Source of the DNA: Dechloromonas agitata is5
GTDB taxonomy: Bacteria; Pseudomonadota; Gammaproteobacteria; Burkholderiales; Rhodocyclaceae
DNA length: 64,000 nucleotides
NCBI RefSeq assembly: GCF_000519045.1
Contig: NZ_KI912532.1
Span: forward strand, 3,153,867 to 3,217,866
Direction: 5' to 3'
In this document: positions 8,924-16,719 of the stretch, piece after piece
How positions within the stretch are numbered: position 1 is the first letter of the stretch
Layout of the letters: the number at the start of each line of letters is the position of its first letter
The notes under the pieces: model-generated
Database searches by the model: none
Told to the model about the DNA's origin: nothing
The model's input: only the letters and a program-made list of their open reading frames with translations
Made by a program: the position numbers and the translations under genes

Positions 8924-9283
8924 TTATTTGAATTGAACGTTGACGATGGTGGAATTCTGGATCAGCACGTTGTTGCCCGAGTTTTGAATCACCGTCGCCA
9001 AGCCGCTGGTGCCGGCAAACGCGCCTTCACTGATCAGGTTGCCACCCGTGGTCAGGTTATAGGCCTGGTTGTCCCGCACCAGACCGTCCAGCGTCTGCTC
9101 GTTCTTGACGGCACCGCCACGGAGATCGGCCAGCCCTTCGCTGTTGAGCTGACGATCGCCGAATTGAACCTCCGAACCCGCGCCTGAATCTGCGCCTGCT
9201 GCTTCCTCAGCGAGGAGCGAGGCCAGCGGACTTCCGGCGAGAAGGAAGCCAATCACCAGATTGCGAAAAATCGTGTTTGTCAT
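8924..9283 (-). CDS. Small exported protein with RGG segment and Q/N motif
   Basis: This 119-aa protein starts at an ATG with a GGAG site 8 nt upstream. A signal peptide ends near PLASLLAEEA. The mature part has LADLRGGAVKNEQTLDG and a C-terminus rich in Gln/Asn/Val: ATVIQNSGNNVLIQNST, then VNVQFK. The LRGG segment parallels IRGGF in the FapE-like protein, and the tail parallels the large Gly-rich protein. Possible roles are nucleator, minor fibre subunit or chaperone (FapA/FapB position). The first two are inferred from gene order only. Confidence 0.6.
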   Translation of the reverse strand: MTNTIFRNLVIGFLLAGSPLASLLAEEAAGADSGAGSEVQFGDRQLNSEGLADLRGGAVKNEQTLDGLVRDNQAYNLTTGGNLISEGAFAGTSGLATVIQNSGNNVLIQNSTIVNVQFK

Positions 9284-9304
9284 GACCAGACTCCGGCATC
9301 CGGC

Positions 9305-9333
9305 AAAAACCCGGAGGCCTTGCGGCCCCCGGG
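9305..9333 (-). terminator. Intrinsic terminator after the Gly-rich structural gene
   Basis: Read on the minus strand, arms CCCGGGGGCC and GGCCTCCGGG enclose the GCAA loop and are followed by TTTTTG. It lies 9 bp after the Gly-rich gene stop and 22 bp before the next start, so it should cut transcription of the downstream genes to read-through level. Confidence 0.75.
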
Positions 9334-9342
9334 ATTCGTCCG

Positions 9343-11205
9343 TTACTTGCCAACGTTCATGTTGGCTTGAACATTGACCGATTGCTGCACCAGGGAGGAC
9401 ATGCCGCTGTTCTGGCTGGACACCATGATGCCCGCGCCATTGGTGAAGCTGCTGGTAATGTTGTTGGACATGTTGAAGGTTCCCGCATCGACGGTCACCG
9501 TGCCTCCGTTGCCACCTGCCCCACCGGTTGCACCGTTGCCCACACCGCCGATACCACCTTCGCCCACGCCACCGGCACCACCCTGGCCGCTTTGGGCACC
9601 GACGGCACCCATCGCACCCTGGGCCGAGCCACCCGTCGCGCTACCGTTGGAGGCCATGGTCGACGATCCGCCATTGGTGGCCGAGCCATTGCTGGCCGCA
9701 CCGCCGGCGCCGCCGGCACCACCGTTGTTGGTGGCCTGGCCGCCTGTGCCGCCGGTTGCTGTGCCGGCCGCCGCCGTTGCGGTGGAGGTGCCGGTATTGG
9801 TACCACCAGCCGCAGTGGTTGCCCCCGAGGTCACGGCACCGCCGGCGGCCGAGGTGGTGCTGGTCGACGCACCGCCGGTACCCGTTGCGGCACCGCCCGT
9901 TGCACCGGTCGCGCTGGCAGTCGACGAGCCGGTCGCTGTGCCGGCAGTCGTCGTGGCCGGGCCAGCCTGGCTGTTGCCGCTGGTCGCATTGCCGCTGGCG
10001 CTGGCATTGCCGGTGGACGCACTGGTCTGGCCGGTTGTGGCAGAGCCGCCCGGTGCCGGAGCGGCAGCGGCAGCCGCCTGCTCGGTACTCGGCTCAAGCA
10101 CACCGGTTCCACCCATCGCCCCATTGAATGCAGCTGCACCACCGGACGGTGCCGTGTTGGTCACCCCGGCAAATCCGGAACTGGATTTCTGCATCGACAT
10201 GGCCGCACCGCCCATGGCACTGTCACTGGATGTGGCGAGGCCACCTTTGGCGACGCTGGTCGCGTCGGCGCCACCGGCCTTGGTCAGGCTGCCAGCGTTC
10301 GTCGAGCCGCTCTTGGTCATGCTGACCGCATCGGAGCCACCGGCTTTCTGCATGTTGCCGGAAGAAGCATTGCCACCCGAGGCCGTTGCATCGCCAACAG
10401 AACCACCCGTGGCGTTCTTGGCGAGGCCGCCATTACCGCCGTTGCCGGCGGTGGCGCTGCCGTTGGTCGCACTGCCGTTGCTGGCATCGCCGGCGGTGGC
10501 GCTGCCGTTGCTTGCGCTGGCAACACCGCCGCTGCCGCCGCTGCCGCCATTGCCGCCATTACCGCTGTTGCCGCCATTGCCACCGGTGCCGCCGTTACCG
10601 GTACCGCCAATCCCCGTGCCGCCCTTGCCGCCGGCAGCACCGTTGGCCGAGCCGCCCCAGTTGGTGGCTTCATTGCCGATGCCGAAAATCTTGTTGCCGC
10701 TGACCGTTCCGTTCAATTCGGTCTTGGCGATCGCCTTGCTGGTGTTGAAGGCATTGTTGAAATTCGACGTGGCGGTACCACCATTGTTGGCGGCAGTACC
10801 GTAGTCCTTGGCTCTGGCATCACCTTCGTTATTGCTGTTGGTATCTGTTTCAGTCTTGGAAACCGACACCGTCTTGGTGTTGGTCTTCGTCAGCGTGAGG
10901 TTCTTGGTGTCCGTTTCGGTCGACGTGAACGTCTTGCTGTTGTTGCTGTTGTCGGTGGCCGTCGAAGCCTCGTTCGCCTGAACGTTGCCGAGTCCTGCCT
11001 GGTCCGAATTAGCGGTCGCCGTCTGCTGGAAGGCAGCACTCCCCACCGGCACCTGGGTCGAATCTGCGGCCTGGGTGGTCGGCTGGCTTTGCGTGGTGGC
11101 CGGCGGGTTGAGCGTGACCGTCGTGGCATTGTTGGTCGGATTCGCCAGCGCGGCCGATGAACCAAAGGCCAATGCAATAGCGGTTGCCATGAGTGACTTG
11201 TTCAT
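9343..11205 (-). CDS. Large Gly/Ala/Ser/Thr-rich exported repeat protein (putative fibre subunit)
   Basis: The protein has 620 aa from the ATG at 11205, with AGGAG nearby; the longer frame to 11262 lacks a site. The signal peptide is LMATAIALAFGSSAALA. Then come: a Thr/Gln/Asn segment; residues about 70-120 with alternating T/K/S (TLTKTNTKTVSVSKTETDT); a Gly-rich block about 185-225 (GNGGTGGNGGNSGNGG); repeated NGSATAG units; short S-x-x-K repeats (SMTK, SLTK, SVAK, SMQK); and a long Ala/Thr/Gly/Ser tract. The C-terminus is SGMSSLVQQSVNVQANMNVGK-like. I see no Cys, so the CxxC of FapB/FapC is absent. It probably forms extracellular fibres or a surface layer; homology is not recognised and the role is inferred from the operon. 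Confidence 0.7.
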   Translation of the reverse strand: MNKSLMATAIALAFGSSAALANPTNNATTVTLNPPATTQSQPTTQAADSTQVPVGSAAFQQTATANSDQAGLGNVQANEASTATDNSNNSKTFTSTETDTKNLTLTKTNTKTVSVSKTETDTNSNNEGDARAKDYGTAANNGGTATSNFNNAFNTSKAIAKTELNGTVSGNKIFGIGNEATNWGGSANGAAGGKGGTGIGGTGNGGTGGNGGNSGNGGNGGSGGSGGVASASNGSATAGDASNGSATNGSATAGNGGNGGLAKNATGGSVGDATASGGNASSGNMQKAGGSDAVSMTKSGSTNAGSLTKAGGADATSVAKGGLATSSDSAMGGAAMSMQKSSSGFAGVTNTAPSGGAAAFNGAMGGTGVLEPSTEQAAAAAAPAPGGSATTGQTSASTGNASASGNATSGNSQAGPATTTAGTATGSSTASATGATGGAATGTGGASTSTTSAAGGAVTSGATTAAGGTNTGTSTATAAAGTATGGTGGQATNNGGAGGAGGAASNGSATNGGSSTMASNGSATGGSAQGAMGAVGAQSGQGGAGGVGEGGIGGVGNGATGGAGGNGGTVTVDAGTFNMSNNITSSFTNGAGIMVSSQNSGMSSLVQQSVNVQANMNVGK

Positions 11206-11265
11206 GTGGATTCTCCTGATCAAGGTTAGACGCTGCCCCATGCCGCGCCCTCCGCAGCCCATTTA

Positions 11266-11280
11266 GCAATGCCTGTGCCA
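11266..11280 (-). promoter_or_regulatory. Sigma-54 (-24/-12) promoter of the Gly-rich operon
   Basis: On the minus strand the sequence is TGGCACAGGCATTGC, an essentially perfect match to TGGCAC-N5-TTGC with 10 nt between the GG and GC. It lies about 60 nt before the ATG at 11205, leaving a leader of about 50 nt. A GAFTGA-containing activator is encoded at 4508-5854. Confidence 0.85.
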
Positions 11281-11647
11281 GACGCCAGTAATGGACGTAA
11301 ACAATTGAAATAACGTCGTTTTCGAAAAACAACCAAACATTCCAAAGGCATTCCGAACGCACAAACCTGTTACGTTGGCGATACATGCTTCGGCTGCGCC
11401 GGGCGATTACCCAAGCGGTTTCCATCGATTCTGTCGGCAACACGGCAAATTCGTGCCCGGAAACCGCGATGTCTCAACACTGATACACCGCCTCTCGGCG
11501 CAGGCGGCAACCGCTCCGCCAATATCCCTCCCGCCGCCCGGACAATCGCCAGTACGGTACGTGCGAGTACGTATTGGCTATTGAATGGCGATTTGCCTTA
11601 ATGCGATCACTATCGGTATTCATCCGGGTTATGAAGTTTGAAAACGG
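11281..11647. other. Divergent intergenic region, no gene seen
   Basis: This stretch lies between the sigma-54 promoter and the histidine-kinase gene and is AT-rich around 11290-11350. Enhancer sites for the activator would be expected here. The direct repeat GTACG within GTACGTGCGAGTACG (11558-11575) is the only obvious motif. No open frame is convincing. Confidence 0.5.
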
Positions 11648-12739
11648 ATGATCTATTTGTCTCAGGCGAACCAGGGAGCGCAGATCGTGGCCACAACGAG
11701 CGGATTAAGCACGGGCAAGATACGGAAAGGCCATGAATCGATTCGCCGATTTGTCGTGTCGGGCGATGCCGAATTTCGGACGCGGCAACCGGAAGAATCG
11801 GCTCGCACAAGCCATCATGACCTCCAAACGACCATTCGCCGCCTGGAAGCCACGAACAAGGATCTGAGCACATCGAATGCCGGGATCCTCGCCCTCAACG
11901 ACAAGTTGCTGACTGAAAACCGGCAACTGCAGGCCAGGGTCGTCGAACTGGAAAGTAGCAATCACGCTGCCATCGCCCTGCGCTGCATGGCCGACTCGCT
12001 GGAAGAGCGCGTCCGCCAAAGCACCGCCCAACTGCGCGCGCTGAATGCCGAATTGACGCTGACGGAAGACCGGGAGCGACGCATCCTGGCCCGTGATCTG
12101 CATGACGACCTCGGCCAGGTGCTGGCCATCGTCAAGATCAAGTTGTCGGCGATCGAGGGCTCGGAGCGACGCGGCATGCTCAAGGCGGCCCTGAAGGATA
12201 TCGAGCAGTTGATCGACCAGGCCAACCGCTCGGTCCGCTCGCTGATGCTGCAATTGAGCCCGCCAATCCTGCAAACGCTCGGCCTGATACCGGCCCTCGA
12301 ATGGCTGGCCGAGGAAATGGAGCGCCTGTACGGCCTTGTCGTCCACATCGACAGCGAGGGGAAGCTGCCGAATATCGCAGAGCCGGCACGAACCACTGTT
12401 TTTCGTTCCATTCGCGAGTTGCTGATCAATGTCGCCAAGCATGCGGAAACCCCTCGGGCACAGGTTTTTTGTCATCCCGGGGAGGATGGGCTGGTGTGCC
12501 TTTCGGTCACCGACCAGGGGCACGGCTTCAACTACCAGGAAACGCTGTGCAAGCCGGTTGGCGACGCCGGATTCGGCCTGCTCAGCGTGCGGGAACGAAT
12601 CGAATTCATCGGCGGAAGGATGGACGTAGACAGCCAGCCGGGGTACGGAACAACCATATCCATCATCTTTCCAGGTGAACAGGAGAGCGGCAGTCAAGGG
12701 GGAGGAAACAATGACCATTCGGGTGATGCTGGTCGATGA
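11648..12739 (+). CDS. Cytoplasmic NarX-type sensor histidine kinase
   Basis: This protein has up to 363 aa. A GTG at 11687 has a better Shine-Dalgarno (AGGGAG) and would give 350 aa. There is no membrane segment. Residues 55-140 are a long coiled coil (HDLQTTIRRLEATNKDLS and following) like the linkers of CheR/PAS proteins. The HisKA_3 dimerisation helix carries the phospho-His in ERRILARDLHDDLGQ. The HATPase has N-box RELLINVAKHA, G1 DQGHGF and G2 GFGLLSVRERI. It overlaps the response-regulator gene by 29 bp. The input signal is unknown. Its position next to the surface-fibre operon suggests, but does not show, that it regulates it. Confidence 0.88.
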   Translation: MIYLSQANQGAQIVATTSGLSTGKIRKGHESIRRFVVSGDAEFRTRQPEESARTSHHDLQTTIRRLEATNKDLSTSNAGILALNDKLLTENRQLQARVVELESSNHAAIALRCMADSLEERVRQSTAQLRALNAELTLTEDRERRILARDLHDDLGQVLAIVKIKLSAIEGSERRGMLKAALKDIEQLIDQANRSVRSLMLQLSPPILQTLGLIPALEWLAEEMERLYGLVVHIDSEGKLPNIAEPARTTVFRSIRELLINVAKHAETPRAQVFCHPGEDGLVCLSVTDQGHGFNYQETLCKPVGDAGFGLLSVRERIEFIGGRMDVDSQPGYGTTISIIFPGEQESGSQGGGNNDHSGDAGR

Positions 12740-13355
12740 CCACAAGATTCTTCGCGAGGCGCTGAAAGGAATCCTCGATCGCGAGCACGACATCACGCTG
12801 GTCGGAGAAGCGAACGATGGCTCCGAAGCGCTGACGCTCGCCAGCCAGTGCCATCCCGATATCGTTCTGATGGATGTCGGCATGCCCATGATGGGCGGTA
12901 TCGAAGCAACGCGCCTCCTGGTCGAGAAGCATCCGGCGATCAAGGTCATCGCACTCTCGACTTTTTCCGACCGCCGGATCGTCATGCAGATGCTCGATGC
13001 CGGAGCGCGCGGCTACATCGTCAAATCGGCCGGGCGCGATGAACTGCTGCGCGGCATCCGCGCCGTCGCCCATGGCAGAACCTACCTGTGCCCCGACGCC
13101 TCTTCGGTGCTGGTGGACAGCGTGCGCAACAAGAACCCTGCCGAACCGTTCGCCAGCGAGCGCCTTGGCAAGCGGGAGCGCGAAGTCCTGCAATTGCTCT
13201 CGGAAGGCCATACCTCGCCTGAAATCGGCAAGCGCCTCTATATCGCGACCAGCACGGTCGAGGTGCATCGTCGGAACATCATGCGCAAACTTGAATTGCA
13301 CAGCATTGCCGAGTTGACCAAATACGCCATCCGCAATGGCCTGACCTCATCCTGA
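12711..13355 (+). CDS. NarL/LuxR-family response regulator
   Basis: The protein has 214 aa from the ATG at 12711, which has a strong GGGGGAGG site; the frame is open 12 codons further up. The receiver domain (residues 1-120) has MLVDDH, phospho-acceptor Asp in DIVLMDVGMP, the Thr/Ser position in ALSTFSD and Lys in GYIVKSAG. The LuxR HTH (about 150-210) reads GKREREVLQLLSEGHTSPEI then TSTVEVHRRNIMRKL. It is the cognate partner of the overlapping kinase. It converges on the RtcA-like gene with a 9-bp overlap at the stops. Confidence 0.92.
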   Translation: MTIRVMLVDDHKILREALKGILDREHDITLVGEANDGSEALTLASQCHPDIVLMDVGMPMMGGIEATRLLVEKHPAIKVIALSTFSDRRIVMQMLDAGARGYIVKSAGRDELLRGIRAVAHGRTYLCPDASSVLVDSVRNKNPAEPFASERLGKREREVLQLLSEGHTSPEIGKRLYIATSTVEVHRRNIMRKLELHSIAELTKYAIRNGLTSS

Positions 13356-14486
13356 GGCGCCCCTGGCAAGCAGAAATCCGGACTTGAAGCCGCCCCCGGC
13401 CGAAATCCGTTGACATGGCAGAACAGGCGCCCGGGGCGCCCCGTGGCCCTTCACCAGAATCCGCCCCGGCTGGCCCACGACGGCATCGATACTCACCGCC
13501 CCCGGCAGGAAGGCATTGATCAGATCGGCCGCTTGCCGTGTTTGCGGGCTGATGCTCGAGGTCGACAGGGTCGAGTTTCCATTGGAAAAACTCAGTGGCA
13601 ACATCAACTGGTCGACCAGGTGCGGATCAAGCGCCCCGGCGACGTGCTGCAGATGCGAGATCAGCGCCTGGGCAGCCTGGTTGGCCAAGGTCTCCGGCGG
13701 ATTGCCCAATTCCCCCATGGTGAAGAAAGCCTGCTGACTGTGCTCGAATTCAGCCAGCAAGACGATGAACATGCCGGGCCGGGGCGCCGGGAGCGATCCG
13801 GCGACAATATTGAGCGGTACCCCCAGCGGCGCCAGCCGAGCCATCAACTGGCGCCGCAGGCGATCAGCCACGGCATGGTCCAGGCAGGCCACCTGGGCAT
13901 GTCCGGCAATCCGCAGTAGGGCCCCTCGTGCCTGGAGTTGCAAGGGCTCGACATCGGCCACCGGCTGGATGTCCACCCGCATGACCCCGCCCCCCTTGGG
14001 TGCGAAGCCGGCCTTTTCCAGCACGATATCGGCACGATATCCGGCGCGCCGGAGCAGAGGCAACCATTGCCAGTCGATATTCTCAAACGCCGGGCTACGC
14101 GCCGCGTGGGTTACCCCGGTCAGGCGCAAGGAGACCGGCCGCGATGAAAAACTCAGGGGCAGGAACACCGTTTGCAGGAGCAGCGTGAGCGAACCGGGGG
14201 TTTCGATGTGGATGATCGAATCGGGCGCCAATTCTCCGTCCGGCTGAAAGTGCAGGTGTTGCGAGCCAAGACGGGCGCCATCGACCGCCGCCCGGCATAA
14301 CCCGGCCATTACCTCGACCAGCCGGAGGTGTTGGAGCTTCAAGCCCGGGATGGGCCGCCTGGCACGGATACCGGCCAGGCGCACGGCCTTCCCGGTCAGC
14401 ACCGACAATGCCAGCGCGCTCCGCAACAGCAGACCGCTGCCATGCTCGGTCGAGGCGTCGATGTCGATGGCCACGGTTTGGTTCAC
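13347..14486 (-). CDS. RNA 3'-terminal phosphate cyclase-like protein, IS inserted at start codon
   Basis: This 379-aa protein of the RtcA/EPT-like fold has RSALALSVLTGKAVRLAGIR, RRPIPGLKLQHL, SLTLLLQTVFLPL, FAPKGGGVM and PHLVDQLMLPLSFSN; the His in the last motif aligns with the RtcA AMP-accepting His. The usual GEGGGQ loop is replaced by STEHGSG, so activity is uncertain. RtcA converts RNA 3'-phosphate to 2',3'-cyclic phosphate. The GTG start lies exactly within the 5-bp duplication of the IS1380-type element, so the native leader and Shine-Dalgarno have been displaced. Before insertion the gene lay directly after hsp20 on the same strand. No rtcB or rtcR is visible. Confidence 0.7.
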   Translation of the reverse strand: MNQTVAIDIDASTEHGSGLLLRSALALSVLTGKAVRLAGIRARRPIPGLKLQHLRLVEVMAGLCRAAVDGARLGSQHLHFQPDGELAPDSIIHIETPGSLTLLLQTVFLPLSFSSRPVSLRLTGVTHAARSPAFENIDWQWLPLLRRAGYRADIVLEKAGFAPKGGGVMRVDIQPVADVEPLQLQARGALLRIAGHAQVACLDHAVADRLRRQLMARLAPLGVPLNIVAGSLPAPRPGMFIVLLAEFEHSQQAFFTMGELGNPPETLANQAAQALISHLQHVAGALDPHLVDQLMLPLSFSNGNSTLSTSSISPQTRQAADLINAFLPGAVSIDAVVGQPGRILVKGHGAPRAPVLPCQRISAGGGFKSGFLLARGASG

Positions 14487-16134
14487 CCTAAAAATCTCAG
14501 TTGGTGATGTGCAGCTTGCTCGAACCGCTGGCAGGCTATGGGTTTGCTGTTGATCGAGGGAGTCACCCGATGGGTGAGTCGAAATTGAAGCGTCTGGACG
14601 CCGAGGAAATGCTTTTGTCGTGTGCGGGGGTGCAGACGGCGGGCGGTCGCGTGCGTGTTCGCTGGGAAGCAGATGGCGCGGCCACGCCGATGGGGCAACT
14701 GGCGTACTTCATCGAGTTCCTGACCCTGACGGGGCTGTGGTCGGGCTGGCAGGATCGCTGCCCGCTGTCGTACTCGAGCCCGAACGCACCGACCAGGGCC
14801 GATGTGCTCGGCACCTGGATGCTGTCGATTCTGTCGGGGCACCGGCGCTACTCGCACGTCACGACGATTCGCTGTGACGGGGTCAATCCGGGGCTGCTGG
14901 GGATGAACAAGGTGATCAGCGAGGATGCGCTGCGCCGGGCGCTGGTGGCGATTCCCGAAGACAAAGGGGTGAGCTGGCTCGACGACCACCTGCGCGAGAG
15001 CACCGCGCCCTTGCTCGATGTGCCCTGGATTCTGGACATCGACACAACGATCAAGCCGCTGTACGGCAAGCAGGAGGGGGCGGTCGTGTCGTACAACCCG
15101 AAGAAGCCGGGGCGGCCTTCGCACAGTTACCACACCTACCTGATGGCCGGGCTGCGCCTGGTGATGGGGGTCGAGGTCAAGGCGGGCAACGAGCACTCGG
15201 GCAGTCACACCTTGCCCGGTCTGCTCAGGATCCTCGATGAACTGCCCGCCCATCAGCGGCCCAAAATCGTGCGCGGCGATTGCGGTTTCGGGTCGGACGG
15301 CATCATGCGCGAGCTCGAAGCGCGCGCGCAGCCCTATCTGTTCAAGCTGCGCCTGTCGAAGAACGTCAAGCGCCACATCGAGCGTCTGTTCCGGGTCTCG
15401 GGCTGGTGCGATGCCGGTCAGGGCTGGGAAGGGATCGACAGCACGCTGGCACTCACCGGCTGGGAGGACAAGCGCCGCGTGGTCGTGCTGCGTCGCGCCT
15501 TGAAGGGCGAGATGCTCGTCGCCCAGGAGGACAACGGTCAGCAATTGCTGGGCTTCATCGAGGCCGACCGCAAGGGCGCAAAGCGCATCACCGGCTACGA
15601 GTACGCCGTGCTGGTCACGAATCTGGACCACGAAATCCTCTCGCTCGGCCAGCTCTACCGTGACCGGGCCGACGCGGAGAACGCCTTCGACGAGCTCAAG
15701 AACCAGTGGGGCTGGGGTGGCTTCACCACGCACGATCTGCATCGCTGCCAACTGTCCGCGCGTGCCGTGGCGCTGATCTACAACTGGTGGAGTCTGTTCG
15801 TGCGCCTGGCCAACCCCGAAGCCCGACTCGAGGCCATCACCAGCCGGCCCTGGTTGATGTCCTCGGTCGGTCGGCGCACCGAGCATGCCGGCCAGACCAC
15901 GATCACGCTCACTGGCCAGCATGCCTACTTCGACAAGGCCCGGCAGGTGCTCGTGCGCGTGTCCAGCCAGCTTCAAGCCTGGATGAGCGAAGCTGCGGAG
16001 CAGTTCACCGCCCCATCGGTCTGGCTGCGCTGTTGCGACCATCTCAAGCGCACCATCGCGGCCATCGGGCCACCGGCACCCCTTCGTTTGCTGACCGATC
16101 ATGCAAACCGGGTGGGGTAACTGAGGTTTTTAGG
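14487..16134 (+). mobile_element. IS1380-family insertion sequence, complete
   Basis: The ends are CCTAAAAATCTCAGTT (left) and, inverted, CCTAAAAACCTCAGTT (right), matching at 15 of 16 positions. The target duplication TTCAC is at 14482-14486 and 16135-16139. Length is 1648 bp with a single intact transposase, consistent with a recent and possibly active insertion. Confidence 0.92.
14570..16120 (+). CDS. IS1380-family DDE transposase
   Basis: The protein has 516 aa from the ATG at 14570, preceded by GAGGGAG; the frame is open further upstream. Catalytic-region motifs are the first Asp in ILDIDTTIKPLYG, the second in VRGDCGFGSDG, and the Glu in YRDRADAENAFDELKNQWG, which is the IS1380-type DDE spacing. 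There is no frameshift or stop. The mirrored 539-aa antisense frame is a codon-bias shadow. Confidence 0.93.
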   Translation: MGESKLKRLDAEEMLLSCAGVQTAGGRVRVRWEADGAATPMGQLAYFIEFLTLTGLWSGWQDRCPLSYSSPNAPTRADVLGTWMLSILSGHRRYSHVTTIRCDGVNPGLLGMNKVISEDALRRALVAIPEDKGVSWLDDHLRESTAPLLDVPWILDIDTTIKPLYGKQEGAVVSYNPKKPGRPSHSYHTYLMAGLRLVMGVEVKAGNEHSGSHTLPGLLRILDELPAHQRPKIVRGDCGFGSDGIMRELEARAQPYLFKLRLSKNVKRHIERLFRVSGWCDAGQGWEGIDSTLALTGWEDKRRVVVLRRALKGEMLVAQEDNGQQLLGFIEADRKGAKRITGYEYAVLVTNLDHEILSLGQLYRDRADAENAFDELKNQWGWGGFTTHDLHRCQLSARAVALIYNWWSLFVRLANPEARLEAITSRPWLMSSVGRRTEHAGQTTITLTGQHAYFDKARQVLVRVSSQLQAWMSEAAEQFTAPSVWLRCCDHLKRTIAAIGPPAPLRLLTDHANRVG

Positions 16135-16172
16135 TTCACTGGCTGACCCGGCGGAGGAGATAGGGCACAGGC

Positions 16173-16694
16173 CTATTTGATCTCGACTGCCCGACGCTGA
16201 AAACTCTCTTCCTTGGGCAGGCTGATCTCGAGGATGCCATCCTTCAGATTGGCCACAATCTTCGTCGAATCGACCCCTGCGGGAAGCGAGAGCGTCCGGG
16301 AAAAATCGCCATGGGCGATCTCGCTGCGCATGTAGTCCTTTTTGTGCTCCTTGATCTCACGTGTCACCGCCCCCTTGATCAACAGGGTGCTGTCGGAAAC
16401 CGACACCTCCAGGTTCTTCTTCTCGACGCCCGGCACTTCGAGACGAATCAGGATGTCCTTGTCGCGATCGACCACATCCATCTGGGGCTGGCGAAGGCTG
16501 TGCAGCGTTTCTTCCAGCCCAGCCCACAACGGCCAGTTCCAGTTCATCGGCGTCAGCCAGTTGCGCGGCATCAGGCGTTCGAACAGGCGCTCGACCTCTT
16601 CGGTGGGACTGAACATGGATGCCGGACGCGCCTCGGCCAGTTCGGCGCGGGGCTTCGAGATAACCGCCACATCCTGCTTGGTTTCGTTAGCCAT
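16173..16694 (-). CDS. Hsp20/alpha-crystallin small heat-shock protein
   Basis: The protein has 173 aa from the ATG at 16694 with AGGAG upstream. The alpha-crystallin domain spans about residues 70-165: MDVVDRDKDILIRLEVPGVE, then LEVSVSDSTLLIKG, the conserved GDFSRTLSLPAGVD, and LKDGILEISLPK. It is an ATP-independent holdase that binds unfolding proteins. It probably once led into the RtcA-like gene on the same strand, now separated by the IS1380-type element. Confidence 0.93.
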   Translation of the reverse strand: MANETKQDVAVISKPRAELAEARPASMFSPTEEVERLFERLMPRNWLTPMNWNWPLWAGLEETLHSLRQPQMDVVDRDKDILIRLEVPGVEKKNLEVSVSDSTLLIKGAVTREIKEHKKDYMRSEIAHGDFSRTLSLPAGVDSTKIVANLKDGILEISLPKEESFQRRAVEIK

Positions 16695-16719
16695 GAGATT
16701 TTCTCCTGAAGAGTACGGG

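Noticed and set aside
9367-11160. Long plus-strand frames (597 and 476 aa) opposite the Gly-rich gene
   Set aside because: They are translations of the complementary strand of GGC/GCC/ACC-rich codons, giving artificial Gly/Ala/Arg or Pro/Ala/Leu repeats. The minus-strand frame has a signal peptide, AGGAG site and promoter.
14483-16102. 539-aa minus-strand frame opposite the IS1380 transposase
   Set aside because: Same length as the transposase frame and produced by GC codon bias. The plus frame carries the DDE motifs.
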